Made by a program: the position numbers and the translations under genes. This document shows, piece by piece, positions 18,292 through 27,471 of a stretch of 64,000 nt of DNA. How positions within the stretch are numbered: the stretch's first letter is position 1; every line of letters starts with the position of its first letter. The notes under the pieces are model-generated. The model did no database searches. It saw nothing but the letters and a program-made list of their open reading frames with translations, and had not been told where the DNA came from. Source of the DNA: Thiomicrorhabdus sp. zzn3 (GTDB lineage Bacteria; Pseudomonadota; Gammaproteobacteria; Thiomicrospirales; Thiomicrospiraceae); NCBI RefSeq assembly GCF_029767755.1, contig NZ_JARUQS010000001.1:558001-622000 (forward strand), given 5' to 3'.

Positions 18292-19683
18292 GTGAAGCGG
18301 GGTAGCAGCTTGGTAAGTGGATGGGGAGTGAGACGGCGATTGGCTTTAGTGGCTTTAAGCTGTATGTTGCCGATTCTGCCGGCGGCAAGCCTTGCCGCGT
18401 CGCAAGAGGAAATGAGCGCTGATCTCAGAAAACAGATCGAACAGATTGATCAGGAAATCTTGCTGCTGAGAGCTGAGCTGGCCCAAAGTAATGGCGATAT
18501 AGAGACATTGCGCCGCTATCTGAACCAGCTAGAACAGATGACGCTTCCTGATCGTTTTCTGGTCCGTGTCCAAGCTCTTCAGGAATTTATTCGCGATTAT
18601 CGACCATCTTCGCCCGAGCAAGGCGAAATCTTAGAGTCAGGGTTTAGTCTGCCCCAAGGTGACTCAACGGTGGTGGTGCTATTGCCGCTGACAGGGGATT
18701 ATGCCGTTGCCGGAGAGGCTATTTTATCCGGCCTTAAGAGCCGCTGGCCGTTCCATAAGGATTTCATTGTGGTTGACAGCGCGCTTTACCCAACTATGTT
18801 CGAGCTTTGGGAGCTGGTGAAGCTTTATTCTCCGGAGTTTGTCATTGGGCCTTTAAATAAAGAGAATGCGTTAGCCTGGCAGCAATTGAATACAGGGATT
18901 TCGACACTTTATTTGAATCAATTGCCTGCATTTAATGTGAATGAGAAAGCAATAGCGCCAAGCAAGTTTGATGGCTTGACGCGTTTAACCCAGTTTGCTG
19001 ACAACAATGCTTTGCGCCATCTCTTAGTTTTAACCTCAGAAAAAGACAATGCGCTGCAACTGCAATTTCAACAGGCCTGGTTGGCTCAAAATCCTTTTGC
19101 TCATTATGATGTGTCAACGGTCGATCCTGGTGTGGATCAGGGAGTGAAACAGGGACTGGGCGTCAGTGCCTCCTATGATCGCAAAGCCTGGTTGCAAAGG
19201 ACGCTGCAGACGGAGTTGGAGTTTGAGCCGCGCGCACGTCAAGATTTGGATGGTGTCATCACATTTTTAGATATGGACGAAGCCGTTCAGGTCAAGCCGT
19301 TACTGAATTTTTATCACCTCTTTGATGTCTATCATCTTTGGTATCCCGTTTCTTACCCAGATAAGGAGGCTTTTCAAGCCAATCTGCCGTTCTGGCAGCA
19401 AACTTACGCCTTTCTCCCGCCTTATATTGTTGAATCCTCCCGTGAGGATGCGGATAACTTTGACTCTTCTCAACAAGTTGGCCTGCTTTATGCTTTAGGA
19501 AGCTTGGTGGCAGAAAGCGTCAATAATCCGCTTATTCTGCAGAAGGATCGTTATGTCCAGCACTCTTTGATCGGTGAGTTGGTGAATGATTCGCAAGGAC
19601 AGTTACAGTTATTACCCAACGTCTATTGGATGGATGACAATCAGTCGCAAGCGTTTTCTTATGGCGAGACGGCTGCAGAGTAA
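18292..19683 (+). CDS. LpoA-like penicillin-binding-protein activator, probable
   Basis: 463 residues with a signal peptide ending near LPAASLAAS, a short coiled coil (about 40-85), then a periplasmic-binding-like fold with VVVLLPLTGDYAVAGEAILSGL, EFVIGPLNKENALAWQQL and TLYLNQLPAF. These segments resemble the C-terminal domain of LpoA (LppC family), which stimulates PBP1A from the outer membrane. The protein lacks a convincing lipobox and the long TPR domain of enterobacterial LpoA. The start is GTG at 18292. It follows pepN by 63 bases and may be cotranscribed. An ABC-type ligand sensor is an alternative. Confidence 0.55.
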   Translation: MKRGSSLVSGWGVRRRLALVALSCMLPILPAASLAASQEEMSADLRKQIEQIDQEILLLRAELAQSNGDIETLRRYLNQLEQMTLPDRFLVRVQALQEFIRDYRPSSPEQGEILESGFSLPQGDSTVVVLLPLTGDYAVAGEAILSGLKSRWPFHKDFIVVDSALYPTMFELWELVKLYSPEFVIGPLNKENALAWQQLNTGISTLYLNQLPAFNVNEKAIAPSKFDGLTRLTQFADNNALRHLLVLTSEKDNALQLQFQQAWLAQNPFAHYDVSTVDPGVDQGVKQGLGVSASYDRKAWLQRTLQTELEFEPRARQDLDGVITFLDMDEAVQVKPLLNFYHLFDVYHLWYPVSYPDKEAFQANLPFWQQTYAFLPPYIVESSREDADNFDSSQQVGLLYALGSLVAESVNNPLILQKDRYVQHSLIGELVNDSQGQLQLLPNVYWMDDNQSQAFSYGETAAE

Positions 19684-19795
19684 TTTGTTGATTACCCTAA
19701 ATTAGCCAGCAATAGTGTCTTTTTCTGAAGAAAGCGGGTTGTATTGTCTTTAAATATTAGGCGATTTTGGTATATGAAAAACAAAGGACAAGTTT

Positions 19796-20881
19796 GTGGC
19801 ATCTGCAGATGAAACTTTTGATCCGAATGATCTGGACAGCATTGATGCGCTTCTAGATGAAGCGGAGCAAGAGGTGGTTGAGTCCGTTGCTGAACCGACT
19901 CCCCCGGCGGAAGAGGTTGTGGAAGACGTGCCAGCGGCATCCGTAGAGCCTGAACCAGAACCCCCTGTGGAGTTGGCTGAGCCTCAGGCGGAAGCGGAAG
20001 CTTCTGCAGAGCCACGTGTCAGCCAAGAAAAGATCGCGGCTGTAGAGGAGGCTGTGTCACCTGCTGAGAAGCGCTTTTCGGAGGCCGACGCTGACGATTT
20101 TGTCTCTAAGCGAGCGGCCGCACAGAAACAATCTAAAAATGGATTATCGGCGGCAGAAATGGACGCAATTAAAAAACACATTACGATTTTTGGCTCGGTT
20201 TTAATTGTGCTGGTCATCACGGCAATTGGAATTGGAATCTGGAGTGCTTTAGCTTCTTCAAGCGGCCTGGACGAAGAAACACAGTCCATGATTGAAGATA
20301 TTAAAGTCGGTACAGAGCGAAATACCATTCTGGCTAATACCGGATCGGAAGGGCTGAAAGAGTTAAGCAAAAAATTAGACGCATTAAGTTTTCAACTTGA
20401 GCAACTTACCAGCGATGTGGTCGCGTTGGAGCAAAAAAACGGTGTTGCCGCGCCGATCGTTTCGGGATCTTTGACGGGGCATGGTGCCAATAATCTTTCA
20501 CAAGATAAAACGTCTGAAAAGGTGCCACCTGCTCATGGAACGGCAATGCCTGCCGCTACACTACCTGTAGCCACGCCACAGGCAATGAATATGGCAACAG
20601 ATCCAGCATTAAAGGATAAGTTAAATGCCGTTTACGCCAAGGTTGCTAAGGCGCAAAAACGCATTGATGAAGTGAATCGTCGGGTTAAAGAGGTTCAAGG
20701 CCAATACGGCTCACTACTGCGCAGTGTGAAGGTGGTAGAAAAACAGTTGATCGATCAGCAGGTGAAAAAGGTCAAAGACGAGAAGAAAGTCGAGAAACCG
20801 GCTGGCGGTGACAATATGTATCAGTATTCCGCTCCGGATGGCGGGTTTTACGATCAAGCCAATCCGGATAGTTATCCATAA
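19796..20881 (+). CDS. Unknown single-pass membrane protein with acidic N-terminus and coiled coils
   Basis: Family not recognised. 361 residues from GTG 19796. Residues 1-120 are acidic and rich in Pro, Glu and Ala, with several short VEEVPE-like runs; a single hydrophobic helix follows (about 129-153, IFGSVLIVLVITAIGIGIW). The remainder is predicted coiled coil (LKELSKKLDALSFQLEQL and AKAQKRIDEVNRRVKEVQ) separated by a Pro/Ala linker, ending in a Tyr-rich tail (MYQYSAPDGGFYDQ). Topology would put the long N-terminus in the cytoplasm. It heads a row of envelope genes leading to flgP, so a motor or envelope scaffold is possible. A predicted function would be a guess. Confidence 0.75.
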   Translation: MASADETFDPNDLDSIDALLDEAEQEVVESVAEPTPPAEEVVEDVPAASVEPEPEPPVELAEPQAEAEASAEPRVSQEKIAAVEEAVSPAEKRFSEADADDFVSKRAAAQKQSKNGLSAAEMDAIKKHITIFGSVLIVLVITAIGIGIWSALASSSGLDEETQSMIEDIKVGTERNTILANTGSEGLKELSKKLDALSFQLEQLTSDVVALEQKNGVAAPIVSGSLTGHGANNLSQDKTSEKVPPAHGTAMPAATLPVATPQAMNMATDPALKDKLNAVYAKVAKAQKRIDEVNRRVKEVQGQYGSLLRSVKVVEKQLIDQQVKKVKDEKKVEKPAGGDNMYQYSAPDGGFYDQANPDSYP

Positions 20882-20901
20882 ATGGCAATGAGTAGTGTGA
20901 T

Positions 20902-21159
20902 ATGAACGGAATTCATAAGTGGGCAGGCCTGGTATTCGCTACAGCGTGTGTCAGCGCCTTATCCGCGTGCAGTCTGTTTCCGTCATCACACTACCATCTA
21001 CCGGATTATTATGAGACTCGGACCATGCCGAAGACCTATTCGGTTGGTGTGCGTTATGAATTGGACGATTTGCGGTGCAGTCAGAACGGGGAGGGATGTT
21101 CAACCCAGAAGATTGAGCCGCGGCGTCAGTATGAAAAACCTTATTATTTGAGTAAATAA
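20902..21159 (+). CDS. Small lipoprotein of unknown function
   Basis: 85 residues. The signal peptide ends in the lipobox LSAC (Cys23), and the mature part of about 60 residues is rich in Tyr and Arg with a second Cys pair (LRCSQNGEGCS) that could form a disulfide. The coding start contains a CAGGCCTG element (20924-20931). It lies 20 bases after the unknown membrane protein gene and is directly followed by the flgP-like gene, so all three are probably one operon. No family recognised. Confidence 0.7.
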   Translation: MNGIHKWAGLVFATACVSALSACSLFPSSHYHLPDYYETRTMPKTYSVGVRYELDDLRCSQNGEGCSTQKIEPRRQYEKPYYLSK

Positions 21160-21170
21160 TGGAGAATGTC

Positions 21171-21710
21171 ATGAAAAGAAATACTTTAATGTTAGTCAGT
21201 GCACTGACGGCAGCTTCTTTAGCGGGCTGTTCAAGTACTTCTGAAGTGAAAACAGCGGCCACACCAACCGCTGAACCGACGCAGGTTCAACCTAAAATTG
21301 TTTATAAACCGCGTGAGCGAGTCAAAATCACAGGGATTGGCTATGGTGCGGAAAGTACTTTTTCTGCTTACACGCCAGGCCAACGTCGTCTGATGGCCAT
21401 TCGTGCTTCAAAGTTAGATGCATACCGTGCTTTGGCGGAACAGCTCTATGGAATCAAAATCGACAGTAATACCGCCATTTCGACGTTGACGGCTAAAAAC
21501 GACAGTTTCCGCGCACGCGTCAACGCTGTTGTTCGAGGAGCGCGCGTCGTGAGTGTTACCCCTATGGCAGATCACAACTACGAGACCGTTTTAGAAGTGT
21601 ATGTGGATAAAGGTTTTTTTGAGGACACGTTTGTCTACAGTGGTTCCAAAGGCGTTACGATGACGCCAATGGAAGCCTGCATTAATTGCCAAGATATCAG
21701 TTCTTATTAA
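21171..21710 (+). CDS. flgP: LPP20/FlgP-like outer-membrane lipoprotein
   Basis: 179 residues from the ATG at 21171, chosen because GGAG lies 7 bases upstream and the signal peptide then starts MKRN. The lipobox is LAGC. The mature part has the LPP20 fold pattern: ITGIGYGAE, then RRLMAIRASKLDAYRALAEQLYG, then a VVRGARVVSV strand. In Vibrio and Campylobacter FlgP proteins of this family form an outer-membrane disk around the flagellar motor. The flgT gene and other flagellar genes nearby support that role. FlgO, the usual partner, was not found in the window. Confidence 0.75.
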   Translation: MKRNTLMLVSALTAASLAGCSSTSEVKTAATPTAEPTQVQPKIVYKPRERVKITGIGYGAESTFSAYTPGQRRLMAIRASKLDAYRALAEQLYGIKIDSNTAISTLTAKNDSFRARVNAVVRGARVVSVTPMADHNYETVLEVYVDKGFFEDTFVYSGSKGVTMTPMEACINCQDISSY

Positions 21711-21786
21711 CAGGCCTATTTAGATTGTTATAGGTGTGTTTGAGCGGTCACCTAGTACACTGGGTAGATCGAGGAGTAGCAGCGAA

Positions 21787-22074
21787 ATGATCAAGCAGAA
21801 AACCGTGATAGCGAGTTTTATTGTGCTGTTCGTTTGGGTCGAAGTGGCTCAGGCAGCGAGTATCAGTACGCGTGTAAGGATTTTAGAAAGTAAGGTTTCA
21901 AAGTTTGACCGAAAAATTCAAGCGGAATCCGCCGCACGCAAAGCTTATGAGCACCAGGTTAATGAAAAGCTGGGTACTGTGGATGACTTGCAAAAACAGG
22001 TGACTAAAATCGTGCAAGAGATGGAAGCCAAGAAAAAAGCGAATGGTCAGGATTCGCGTTACGCCTTTCCGTAA
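21787..22074 (+). CDS. Small secreted coiled-coil protein, unknown
   Basis: 95 residues from the ATG at 21787, which has GGAG ten bases upstream; an open frame reaches back to 21736 but lacks a site. A signal peptide ends in VAQA, and nearly all of the mature protein is a heptad-patterned helix (STRVRILESKVSKFDRKIQAE and so on), basic at the end. It follows flgP with a 76-base gap and ends in a strong terminator. A periplasmic structural role beside FlgP is possible but not shown. Confidence 0.65.
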   Translation: MIKQKTVIASFIVLFVWVEVAQAASISTRVRILESKVSKFDRKIQAESAARKAYEHQVNEKLGTVDDLQKQVTKIVQEMEAKKKANGQDSRYAFP

Positions 22075-22099
22075 AAGCTCTTTAAATTTACTCAAATAA

Positions 22100-22137
22100 A
22101 AAAGCCCGGCAAGTTTGATTCTGCTTGCCGGGCTTTT
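22100..22137. terminator. Bidirectional terminator between the coiled-coil gene and the PilZ gene
   Basis: AAAAGCCCGGCAAG (22100-22113) and CTTGCCGGGCTTTT (22124-22137) form a perfect 14-bp stem with T runs on both strands, between convergent genes. Confidence 0.93.
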
Positions 22138-22157
22138 CTTTTTTCGTCTGAACATTG

Positions 22158-22760
22158 TTATTCTGTCTTATCTTCCATCTCTTTATTAGCAGGATTGCGT
22201 TCCATTTGGGCAAATTCAATTTCCTTCGATTGAATAAAGTAGAGCAGCTTGCGGCGGTCTTCTTCTGAAAGTTTTTGATACTCTAGAGCGACACGGAAGC
22301 AGTTCTTTTCATCCGCTATAGGCGTGATGGATACGATGTTGCAGCGTACCAATATTGGCGACTCGTTTTCCAGTGGCTTTAAAAGAAGGTCGATTTTGTC
22401 TTCAATATCGACCGGTTCGTTAATGGTAAAAGAAATGCCGCCACCGCTCAAGTTAACGAGTTTTTGAGGGATGGCGCGACTCAGTTGATCGGCATTGATG
22501 GTTTGCATCAAAAAGTTAATCTTACTGTTCATTGCCATCAATGCGGTTGCCAATAGACTGCTTTTGAGGTTGATCTGTGAGATGATCTCATTCAACTGTT
22601 CATCAAGCTCGATCAGATTCTTCATGAAATATTCTTCGATGTACTTCGCATCGGGTGTATCGGGAAGAACCAGATTGTCGGCTTCATCTGGATGCACGAT
22701 GCGATAACTGCATGGCATCATGACATCAATTCTGAAAAATAAACGTTGGTCGTTTTTCAT
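22158..22760 (-). CDS. PilZ-domain c-di-GMP receptor
   Basis: 200 residues. The c-di-GMP binding signature is present in both parts: RLFFR at residues 6-10 (R-x3-R) and NLSGGG near 123-128 (N/D-x-S-x2-G). Between them lies a helical insert of about 100 residues (residues 25-115), longer than in minimal PilZ proteins. It lies downstream of flgMN on the same strand, with a 200-base gap that shows no promoter I can name. The setting suggests c-di-GMP control of flagellar function, in line with PilZ proteins such as YcgR, though it lacks a clear YcgR N-domain. Confidence 0.8.
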   Translation of the reverse strand: MKNDQRLFFRIDVMMPCSYRIVHPDEADNLVLPDTPDAKYIEEYFMKNLIELDEQLNEIISQINLKSSLLATALMAMNSKINFLMQTINADQLSRAIPQKLVNLSGGGISFTINEPVDIEDKIDLLLKPLENESPILVRCNIVSITPIADEKNCFRVALEYQKLSEEDRRKLLYFIQSKEIEFAQMERNPANKEMEDKTE

Positions 22761-22960
22761 TGAAACTCACTTTTTATGCACACTAAATGGGCATGTGCCT
22801 GTTAGGTTGCTTTGTATCGGCTGTTAAATATTTAGGGCTACCTTTATCGCCCATAGCCCGGCTTGTCTTGAGAGTAAGCTTAGCAGAAACCGAGCCAACC
22901 GCAAATAAAATGCGAAGAGAGGCGGCAGATGGTCTATATGTCGTAATGAGGATAGAGAGG

Positions 22961-23455
22961 TTAGGCTTTAGCGATTGGTGAGCGCTTGTCACCGGTTTGA
23001 GTTTCGCCTTTTGCACTGTAGGTATTGGTTGTCTGTTCTGGCCCACCGCTTAAAATGCGTAAAGAAGCCTGATTAATGTTGCTAAGCATTTGTACGCTGA
23101 TGCCGTTAGCTAGGTTCAAATCACTGCATGCCTGGCTTAGTGTTAAAACGTCTTGAATTTGTTTTTTAAGAGCGTTGTCAAGATGTTCAGAATGCGGGGG
23201 GGCGAGCACTTGCGACAAGTGTTGTAGTTCAGAAGTCTTAAGGAAGCTTTCTAAGCTATGTTGGCTTGTTTGCAGTTGTTCTGCCAACTCGCTTTTCTGT
23301 TGCAGGGTTTTAGTCAGTTGGTCGGAAGGAGGCAATTTTAAAAGGTCTGACTCAGACTTTAGAGTTTCTAGGAAAAGGCTAAGCAACTCTTTTAATTCGC
23401 CGATGTGAGAGGCAAATTCTGTTGAATTAAAGAGGGTTGCTGCCTGTTGACTCAT
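22961..23455 (-). CDS. flgN: Flagellar hook-filament junction chaperone
   Basis: Cytoplasmic export chaperone for FlgK and FlgL. 164 residues, mostly helical, with the C-terminal pattern NGISVQMLSNINQASLRILSG and TYSAKGET typical of FlgN. It follows flgM with 19 bases between, and both are probably read from the sigma-28 promoter at 23849-23874. Position next to flgM and flgA supports the call beyond the weak overall conservation of this family. Confidence 0.85.
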   Translation of the reverse strand: MSQQAATLFNSTEFASHIGELKELLSLFLETLKSESDLLKLPPSDQLTKTLQQKSELAEQLQTSQHSLESFLKTSELQHLSQVLAPPHSEHLDNALKKQIQDVLTLSQACSDLNLANGISVQMLSNINQASLRILSGGPEQTTNTYSAKGETQTGDKRSPIAKA

Positions 23456-23474
23456 CGCTAGATGTGTCTCCTGT

Positions 23475-23786
23475 TTATAGTGTTGCCAGGAGTGCGTCTG
23501 ATTGGATCAAACGTTCCGCGATTTTTTGAGTGTTGACTTGATAAGAACCATCTTCGATCGCTGCTTTCAAGGCTGCGATTCGATCTTCGTTATTCACTTC
23601 GACCTTGTCCGCTTTCTGTTCAAGATCGCGAACTTCGGTCAGAAAGCTGGTTAAGGTTACCTTATCAGTAGATTGTTCTTGACTATCGGCTACTGAGGTA
23701 TGGGTTCCAGCAGATCTTTCTTGTATCTTGACCTGTTCAGCAGCTCGACCAGAACCGATGTTGTTGTTTAGGTTTTTAATATCCAT
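23475..23786 (-). CDS. flgM: Anti-sigma-28 factor
   Basis: Holds FliA inactive until the hook is complete and is then secreted. 103 residues from the ATG complementary to 23784-23786, which gives the FlgM-type start MDIKNLNNN; an upstream in-frame ATG adds five residues and is less likely. The C-terminal half has the FliA-binding helices (RIAALKAAIEDGSYQVNTQKIAERLI). A sigma-28 promoter lies about 60 bases upstream, so FlgM is under the control of the factor it inhibits. Confidence 0.93.
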   Translation of the reverse strand: MDIKNLNNNIGSGRAAEQVKIQERSAGTHTSVADSQEQSTDKVTLTSFLTEVRDLEQKADKVEVNNEDRIAALKAAIEDGSYQVNTQKIAERLIQSDALLATL

Positions 23787-23848
23787 GACGGTTTGCCTCA
23801 CATCCGTTTGTTGGTAATTTTACCAGTAATTTTAAGAATCTAATAGAG

Positions 23849-23874
23849 TTATCGGCCTCTTTACAGAATCTTTA
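23849..23874 (-). promoter_or_regulatory. Sigma-28 (FliA) promoter of flgMN
   Basis: On the minus strand TAAAGATT (23867-23874), ten bases, then GCCGATAA (23849-23856), a perfect -10 and a near-perfect -35 (consensus TAAAGTTT-N11-GCCGATAA). Confidence 0.85.
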
Positions 23875-23901
23875 GCTCATTTTTTTTACAAAAGTGAAAG
23901 A

Positions 23902-24624
23902 TTATGGAACCAGTACGGTATTCGGAGCAATAACTATGCCTCTTACCGTTTTTCCGGTTGCGCTGTTTTCTACTTGTACCTGTTCGCCTTCAACTGCGTC
24001 GCTTAACGCCACACCCTTGGTCTTAACCTCTACCGTGCCTATTTTAGAGATTAAATTAACGGGGTGCTTTTTAAATACCCAATAAGGGGGCTGTAAATCA
24101 CGAATCGTCAAAATTTCGTTAGGGCCTATGGCTTTTTTCGCGCGCATGCCAATGGCCTTTTCTGCGGAAATTAGGCTGTCATCGCCAACTTTTTTATAAT
24201 TGACATAGACCTGTTTAACGTCTTCTGGTTTTATAACGGCCTGTTTTAAAATTCCTTGAGTGGAAATCACCGCTGCAAGCTCACCTTCTATGGTGGCGCT
24301 TAAAAAGGTTTGCCAGGCTGGGTTCTTGCATTTAATGCCGAGAGTGACGCGGCCTGCGATTTTATTGGGCGTGCGATCATGAATTTGCAGTGGCGTTTCA
24401 CAGCGTGGTAAGCGAATACGGGAAGAGAGTTTTTTTAGATGGATTTTAGGGTTGTGTAACTTTTGGTCAACTTTTTGCTTTAAGAATTCCAACGCCTGGG
24501 AGTGAATGGCTTCAAGAGGCTGGTGCTCAGGGCTTGGGCTGGTGGTGCTCAATGCCGGAAGGGGCATAAACGCTAAGATTGCCATGCACATAAAAGTTGC
24601 TTTGGGAGAGGTAAGATTTGCCAT
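23902..24624 (-). CDS. flgA: Flagellar P-ring assembly chaperone
   Basis: Periplasmic protein needed to assemble FlgI into the P ring. 240 residues with a signal peptide (about 1-26, ending PALSTT), an N-terminal domain with two Cys (RCETPL, IKCKNP) and a C-terminal SAF/beta-clip domain (KKAIGPNEILTIRDLQPPYW through RGIVIAPNTVLVP). It precedes flgM on the same strand, with the sigma-28 promoter between, so flgA has its own upstream promoter in the region shared with cheV. Confidence 0.93.
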   Translation of the reverse strand: MANLTSPKATFMCMAILAFMPLPALSTTSPSPEHQPLEAIHSQALEFLKQKVDQKLHNPKIHLKKLSSRIRLPRCETPLQIHDRTPNKIAGRVTLGIKCKNPAWQTFLSATIEGELAAVISTQGILKQAVIKPEDVKQVYVNYKKVGDDSLISAEKAIGMRAKKAIGPNEILTIRDLQPPYWVFKKHPVNLISKIGTVEVKTKGVALSDAVEGEQVQVENSATGKTVRGIVIAPNTVLVP

Positions 24625-24730
24625 AGGTGAAGTCTATCATGTGTTAAAGCGACTTTTAAACATCCTTGAGTTATAGTAACGGGCAGAAATCAAAAAATAA
24701 TGAATGATCTATGGATAAGGTGGCGAAACA

Positions 24731-25705
24731 ATGTCTAGCTTTCTAAAAGGGGTTGACCAAAGAACGTCGTTGGCCGGCATGAACCGTATGGAGCTGCTTT
24801 TGTTTACAATTAGAGGTAAGCAGCTTTTTGGTATTAATGTGTTTAAGGTGCGTGAAGTGATTCGCACGCCGAAAATTTCTGCTGTGCCTAAGGCAGACCC
24901 ACGCGTAGTGGGGGTTTCGGACATTCGTGGCTTAACGATGCCGATGATTGATCTGGCGAAAGCATTGGATTTAGAGCCGGTTGATCCAGAGCGTTACCCT
25001 GATACCTTGACCATTGTGACGGAATTTAATAGCTCGGTGCAGGGGTTTTTGGTTGAGGATGTCGATCGAATTGTGCATTTGCGTTGGGAGGACATTTTGC
25101 CCCCTCCGGATAGCCTGCAAGGTGTCAATTATTTAACGGGGATAACCCGGGCGCGTGAACAGATTGTTGAAATTGTGGATGTGGAAAAAGTGCTGGCAGA
25201 AGTGTCCGGTTTTCCAGAAGGCGCTTCGGATGAGTTTGTGGATGCGCAAAAATTTAAAACCAGCGGGCATGATTATTTTGTGTTGGGGGCTGATGACTCT
25301 ACAGTGGCGAGAACGCTTCTCAAAAGCACATTGGACAAGTTGGGTATTCGCAATAAAATTGTCAATAATGGCAAGCTGGCACTGGATCTACTCAAGAAGT
25401 GGGCGGATGAAGCAGAGGAAGGGGTTGCGCCTCCAGTGAGTGAACGTGTTTTAATGGTGATTTCGGATATCGAAATGCCGGAAATGGATGGCTATACCTT
25501 GACCTCAAGTATCCGTAAAGACGACCGTTTAAAAGATCTTTATGTGGTCCTGAATTCTTCGTTAAGTGGAGGGTTTAATGAAAGCTTAACGGAAAAGGTT
25601 GGAGCGAATGTCTTCTTGTCAAAGTGGCATGGTGAAGAGTTGGCCCGTGCCATTGTGCATCGTGTGGATGACGTTTCTCGTCAGAACGAGCTGAAGGAAG
25701 CTTGA
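24731..25705 (+). CDS. cheV: Chemotaxis coupling protein CheV (CheW-REC)
   Basis: Couples receptors to CheA and modulates the signal by phosphorylation. 324 residues: CheW-like domain (about 20-165) followed by a response-regulator receiver domain (about 180-315) with the acidic pocket ADDS, phospho-acceptor Asp246 in SDIEMPEMDG and the conserved Lys in FLSKWHG. It is divergent from flgA and ends three bases before the flgT start codon. Confidence 0.93.
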   Translation: MSSFLKGVDQRTSLAGMNRMELLLFTIRGKQLFGINVFKVREVIRTPKISAVPKADPRVVGVSDIRGLTMPMIDLAKALDLEPVDPERYPDTLTIVTEFNSSVQGFLVEDVDRIVHLRWEDILPPPDSLQGVNYLTGITRAREQIVEIVDVEKVLAEVSGFPEGASDEFVDAQKFKTSGHDYFVLGADDSTVARTLLKSTLDKLGIRNKIVNNGKLALDLLKKWADEAEEGVAPPVSERVLMVISDIEMPEMDGYTLTSSIRKDDRLKDLYVVLNSSLSGGFNESLTEKVGANVFLSKWHGEELARAIVHRVDDVSRQNELKEA

Positions 25706-25707
25706 AC

Positions 25708-27117
25708 ATGTGGCTATCCAAAGAAGGGTGGGGTGTGAACCGGTTTTGTGCCATGCTGTACGTTGTGTCATTCGCCTTGATGTCATGCCAGGCCGTCGCA
25801 CAAACAGAAATGAATCCGTTTTTGGACCCTTCTTTGGAACCTGTCGTGATTTCGCCAATTTATGGCGAGTTGCCATGTTGTGGTGCTTCTAAACCCAATT
25901 CAAACCAGTCTGATTTGCCAGCATCTGTTGCAGGTAATACTGGGTCGCATCAGGATCAAGATCTTTTGTGTATTACGGTCATGGGAACCGCCAGTACCGA
26001 AGGCGTTGATGAAGCGTTTGCTCGACAGATGGCGATTCGTAACGGCCTAACCTTTGCCAGCTTAAATCACAATGTCAGCGTAGCATCTGATCAGGCCATG
26101 GAGGGGTTTGATGTTACTCGGGACGCAACCCGGTTTACTTCGCATACTAAAATCAAAAGTTATCAAATTTTGGAAGAAGGATTGGAAGAGCCGTTTGATC
26201 AATATGGCGAAGAGATCAAACGAGCTCTGCATTACCGAGTGAAGATGCGAGTCTGTCTGACGGACGACCCGCAATATTGTGAAAATCTTGCAGCGAACCT
26301 GTATCAACCTCGGCTGGCTATCGCGCCTTTAGTCGTGGCTGACAGTTATCAGGCTCGAGATATTTCTAATCTATTGGCGGGCTATCAAACGGAATTGAAT
26401 CGCCGCCTAAGTCAACAGGGTTACCGTAATTTAACGGTGTTAAAAAACCGTTTGGCGGTCGACCCCAATCAGCTGATCGCGCCAAACCTTTCGCCGGAAG
26501 TGTTGGAGCCGATTCGCGACCAAAGCGGTGCTCAATTTGTGTTACTTTCTGTGTTGCGTTCGGTTTCAATGCACGAAGAAGATAGTCCGAATTGGAATCA
26601 GGTGAAACGCTTCTATAACCTGGAAGTCAAACCGGACAGCCGTTATCTTGAGGTGGATTGGTATATCGTTGACCTTATGAAACGCACCGTCGTGCATCAG
26701 CAGCGCGGCGGTTTTGACGTCAAGGGTGATGTGCGTGTCGGTCGTGAGCGTCCGTTTGGCAGTAATGCGTTTTTTGCCACCGACACAGGCATGGCCTTTC
26801 ATGCTTTATTGCATAAGCAGGTTGAAGATGTGGTGGCTGCATTGCGCTGCCAGCCATTGGAAACCCAGATTATCGATGTGCGGAATAACGAATATGTGCT
26901 TTACCTAAATGCGGCTTCGGGCGTGAAAGTTGGCGATCAGCTTGCCGTTTATCAACGACAGGGACGTGGGGTTGAATTTCAGGGGGTGAATCTCGGCCAT
27001 GATGAAGTGCCGGGTGCCTTTATTAAGGTTAAACGTATTTTGCCACGTTTTGCAGTCGCAGAACTTGTCGGTAAAAAAGGGGTTATTCAGGTTGGAGACC
27101 GTGTCAGACCCTGGTAG
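25708..27117 (+). CDS. flgT: Flagellar H-ring assembly protein FlgT-like
   Basis: 469 residues from the ATG at 25708, which follows the cheV stop (25703-25705) by two bases and uses GAAGGAAG as binding site. The signal peptide ends near CQAVAQ. The protein shows the three-part order of FlgT: an N-terminal domain (VMGTASTEGVDEAFARQMAIRNGL), a TolB-like middle domain (PRLAIAPLVVADSYQARDISNLLAGYQTELNRRLSQQ) and a C-terminal barrel (NEYVLYLNAASGVKVGDQLAVY). In Vibrio FlgT builds the H ring around the basal body for high-speed rotation. It is longer than Vibrio FlgT by about 90 residues. Confidence 0.8.
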   Translation: MWLSKEGWGVNRFCAMLYVVSFALMSCQAVAQTEMNPFLDPSLEPVVISPIYGELPCCGASKPNSNQSDLPASVAGNTGSHQDQDLLCITVMGTASTEGVDEAFARQMAIRNGLTFASLNHNVSVASDQAMEGFDVTRDATRFTSHTKIKSYQILEEGLEEPFDQYGEEIKRALHYRVKMRVCLTDDPQYCENLAANLYQPRLAIAPLVVADSYQARDISNLLAGYQTELNRRLSQQGYRNLTVLKNRLAVDPNQLIAPNLSPEVLEPIRDQSGAQFVLLSVLRSVSMHEEDSPNWNQVKRFYNLEVKPDSRYLEVDWYIVDLMKRTVVHQQRGGFDVKGDVRVGRERPFGSNAFFATDTGMAFHALLHKQVEDVVAALRCQPLETQIIDVRNNEYVLYLNAASGVKVGDQLAVYQRQGRGVEFQGVNLGHDEVPGAFIKVKRILPRFAVAELVGKKGVIQVGDRVRPW

Positions 27118-27205
27118 CTTTTTGCAAAGCTGTGATGGTAAGAAACTTATCCATCTCCATTCTATAAACAGTCGCTTGCAGCTTAACCGTTAGGCTATTC
27201 TTTTT

Positions 27206-27229
27206 AAACTGAGCAGGCCTGTTCAGTTT
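27206..27229. repeat. Palindrome AAACTGA-g-CAGGCCTG-t-TCAGTTT
   Basis: A CAGGCCTG octamer (27214-27221) flanked on both sides by the extension normally seen on one side only (TCAGTTT), making a nearly perfect 24-base palindrome downstream of flgT. It could fold as a weak terminator. Confidence 0.75.
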
Positions 27230-27471
27230 ATTCATTTGTTATTTTAATTGTGTTCTATCTGGTTCGCTTTTTTCTCGTATAAGGGAACTGTCAGTTTTTT
27301 GTCATTTCATTTCGCTTATTGTTTTTTTAGGCGGGGCAGACTTTGTCTTTCTTCTATTCTTTTTAGCATTTGGCCACTTTTTTTAATCTCAAGGTCTTAA
27401 AAAGAGTCACTCGGCCGATTTGCTCAAAACTTGAGTCTTTTTTTAATAAAAAATCCAGTTTTTTAGTTTTT

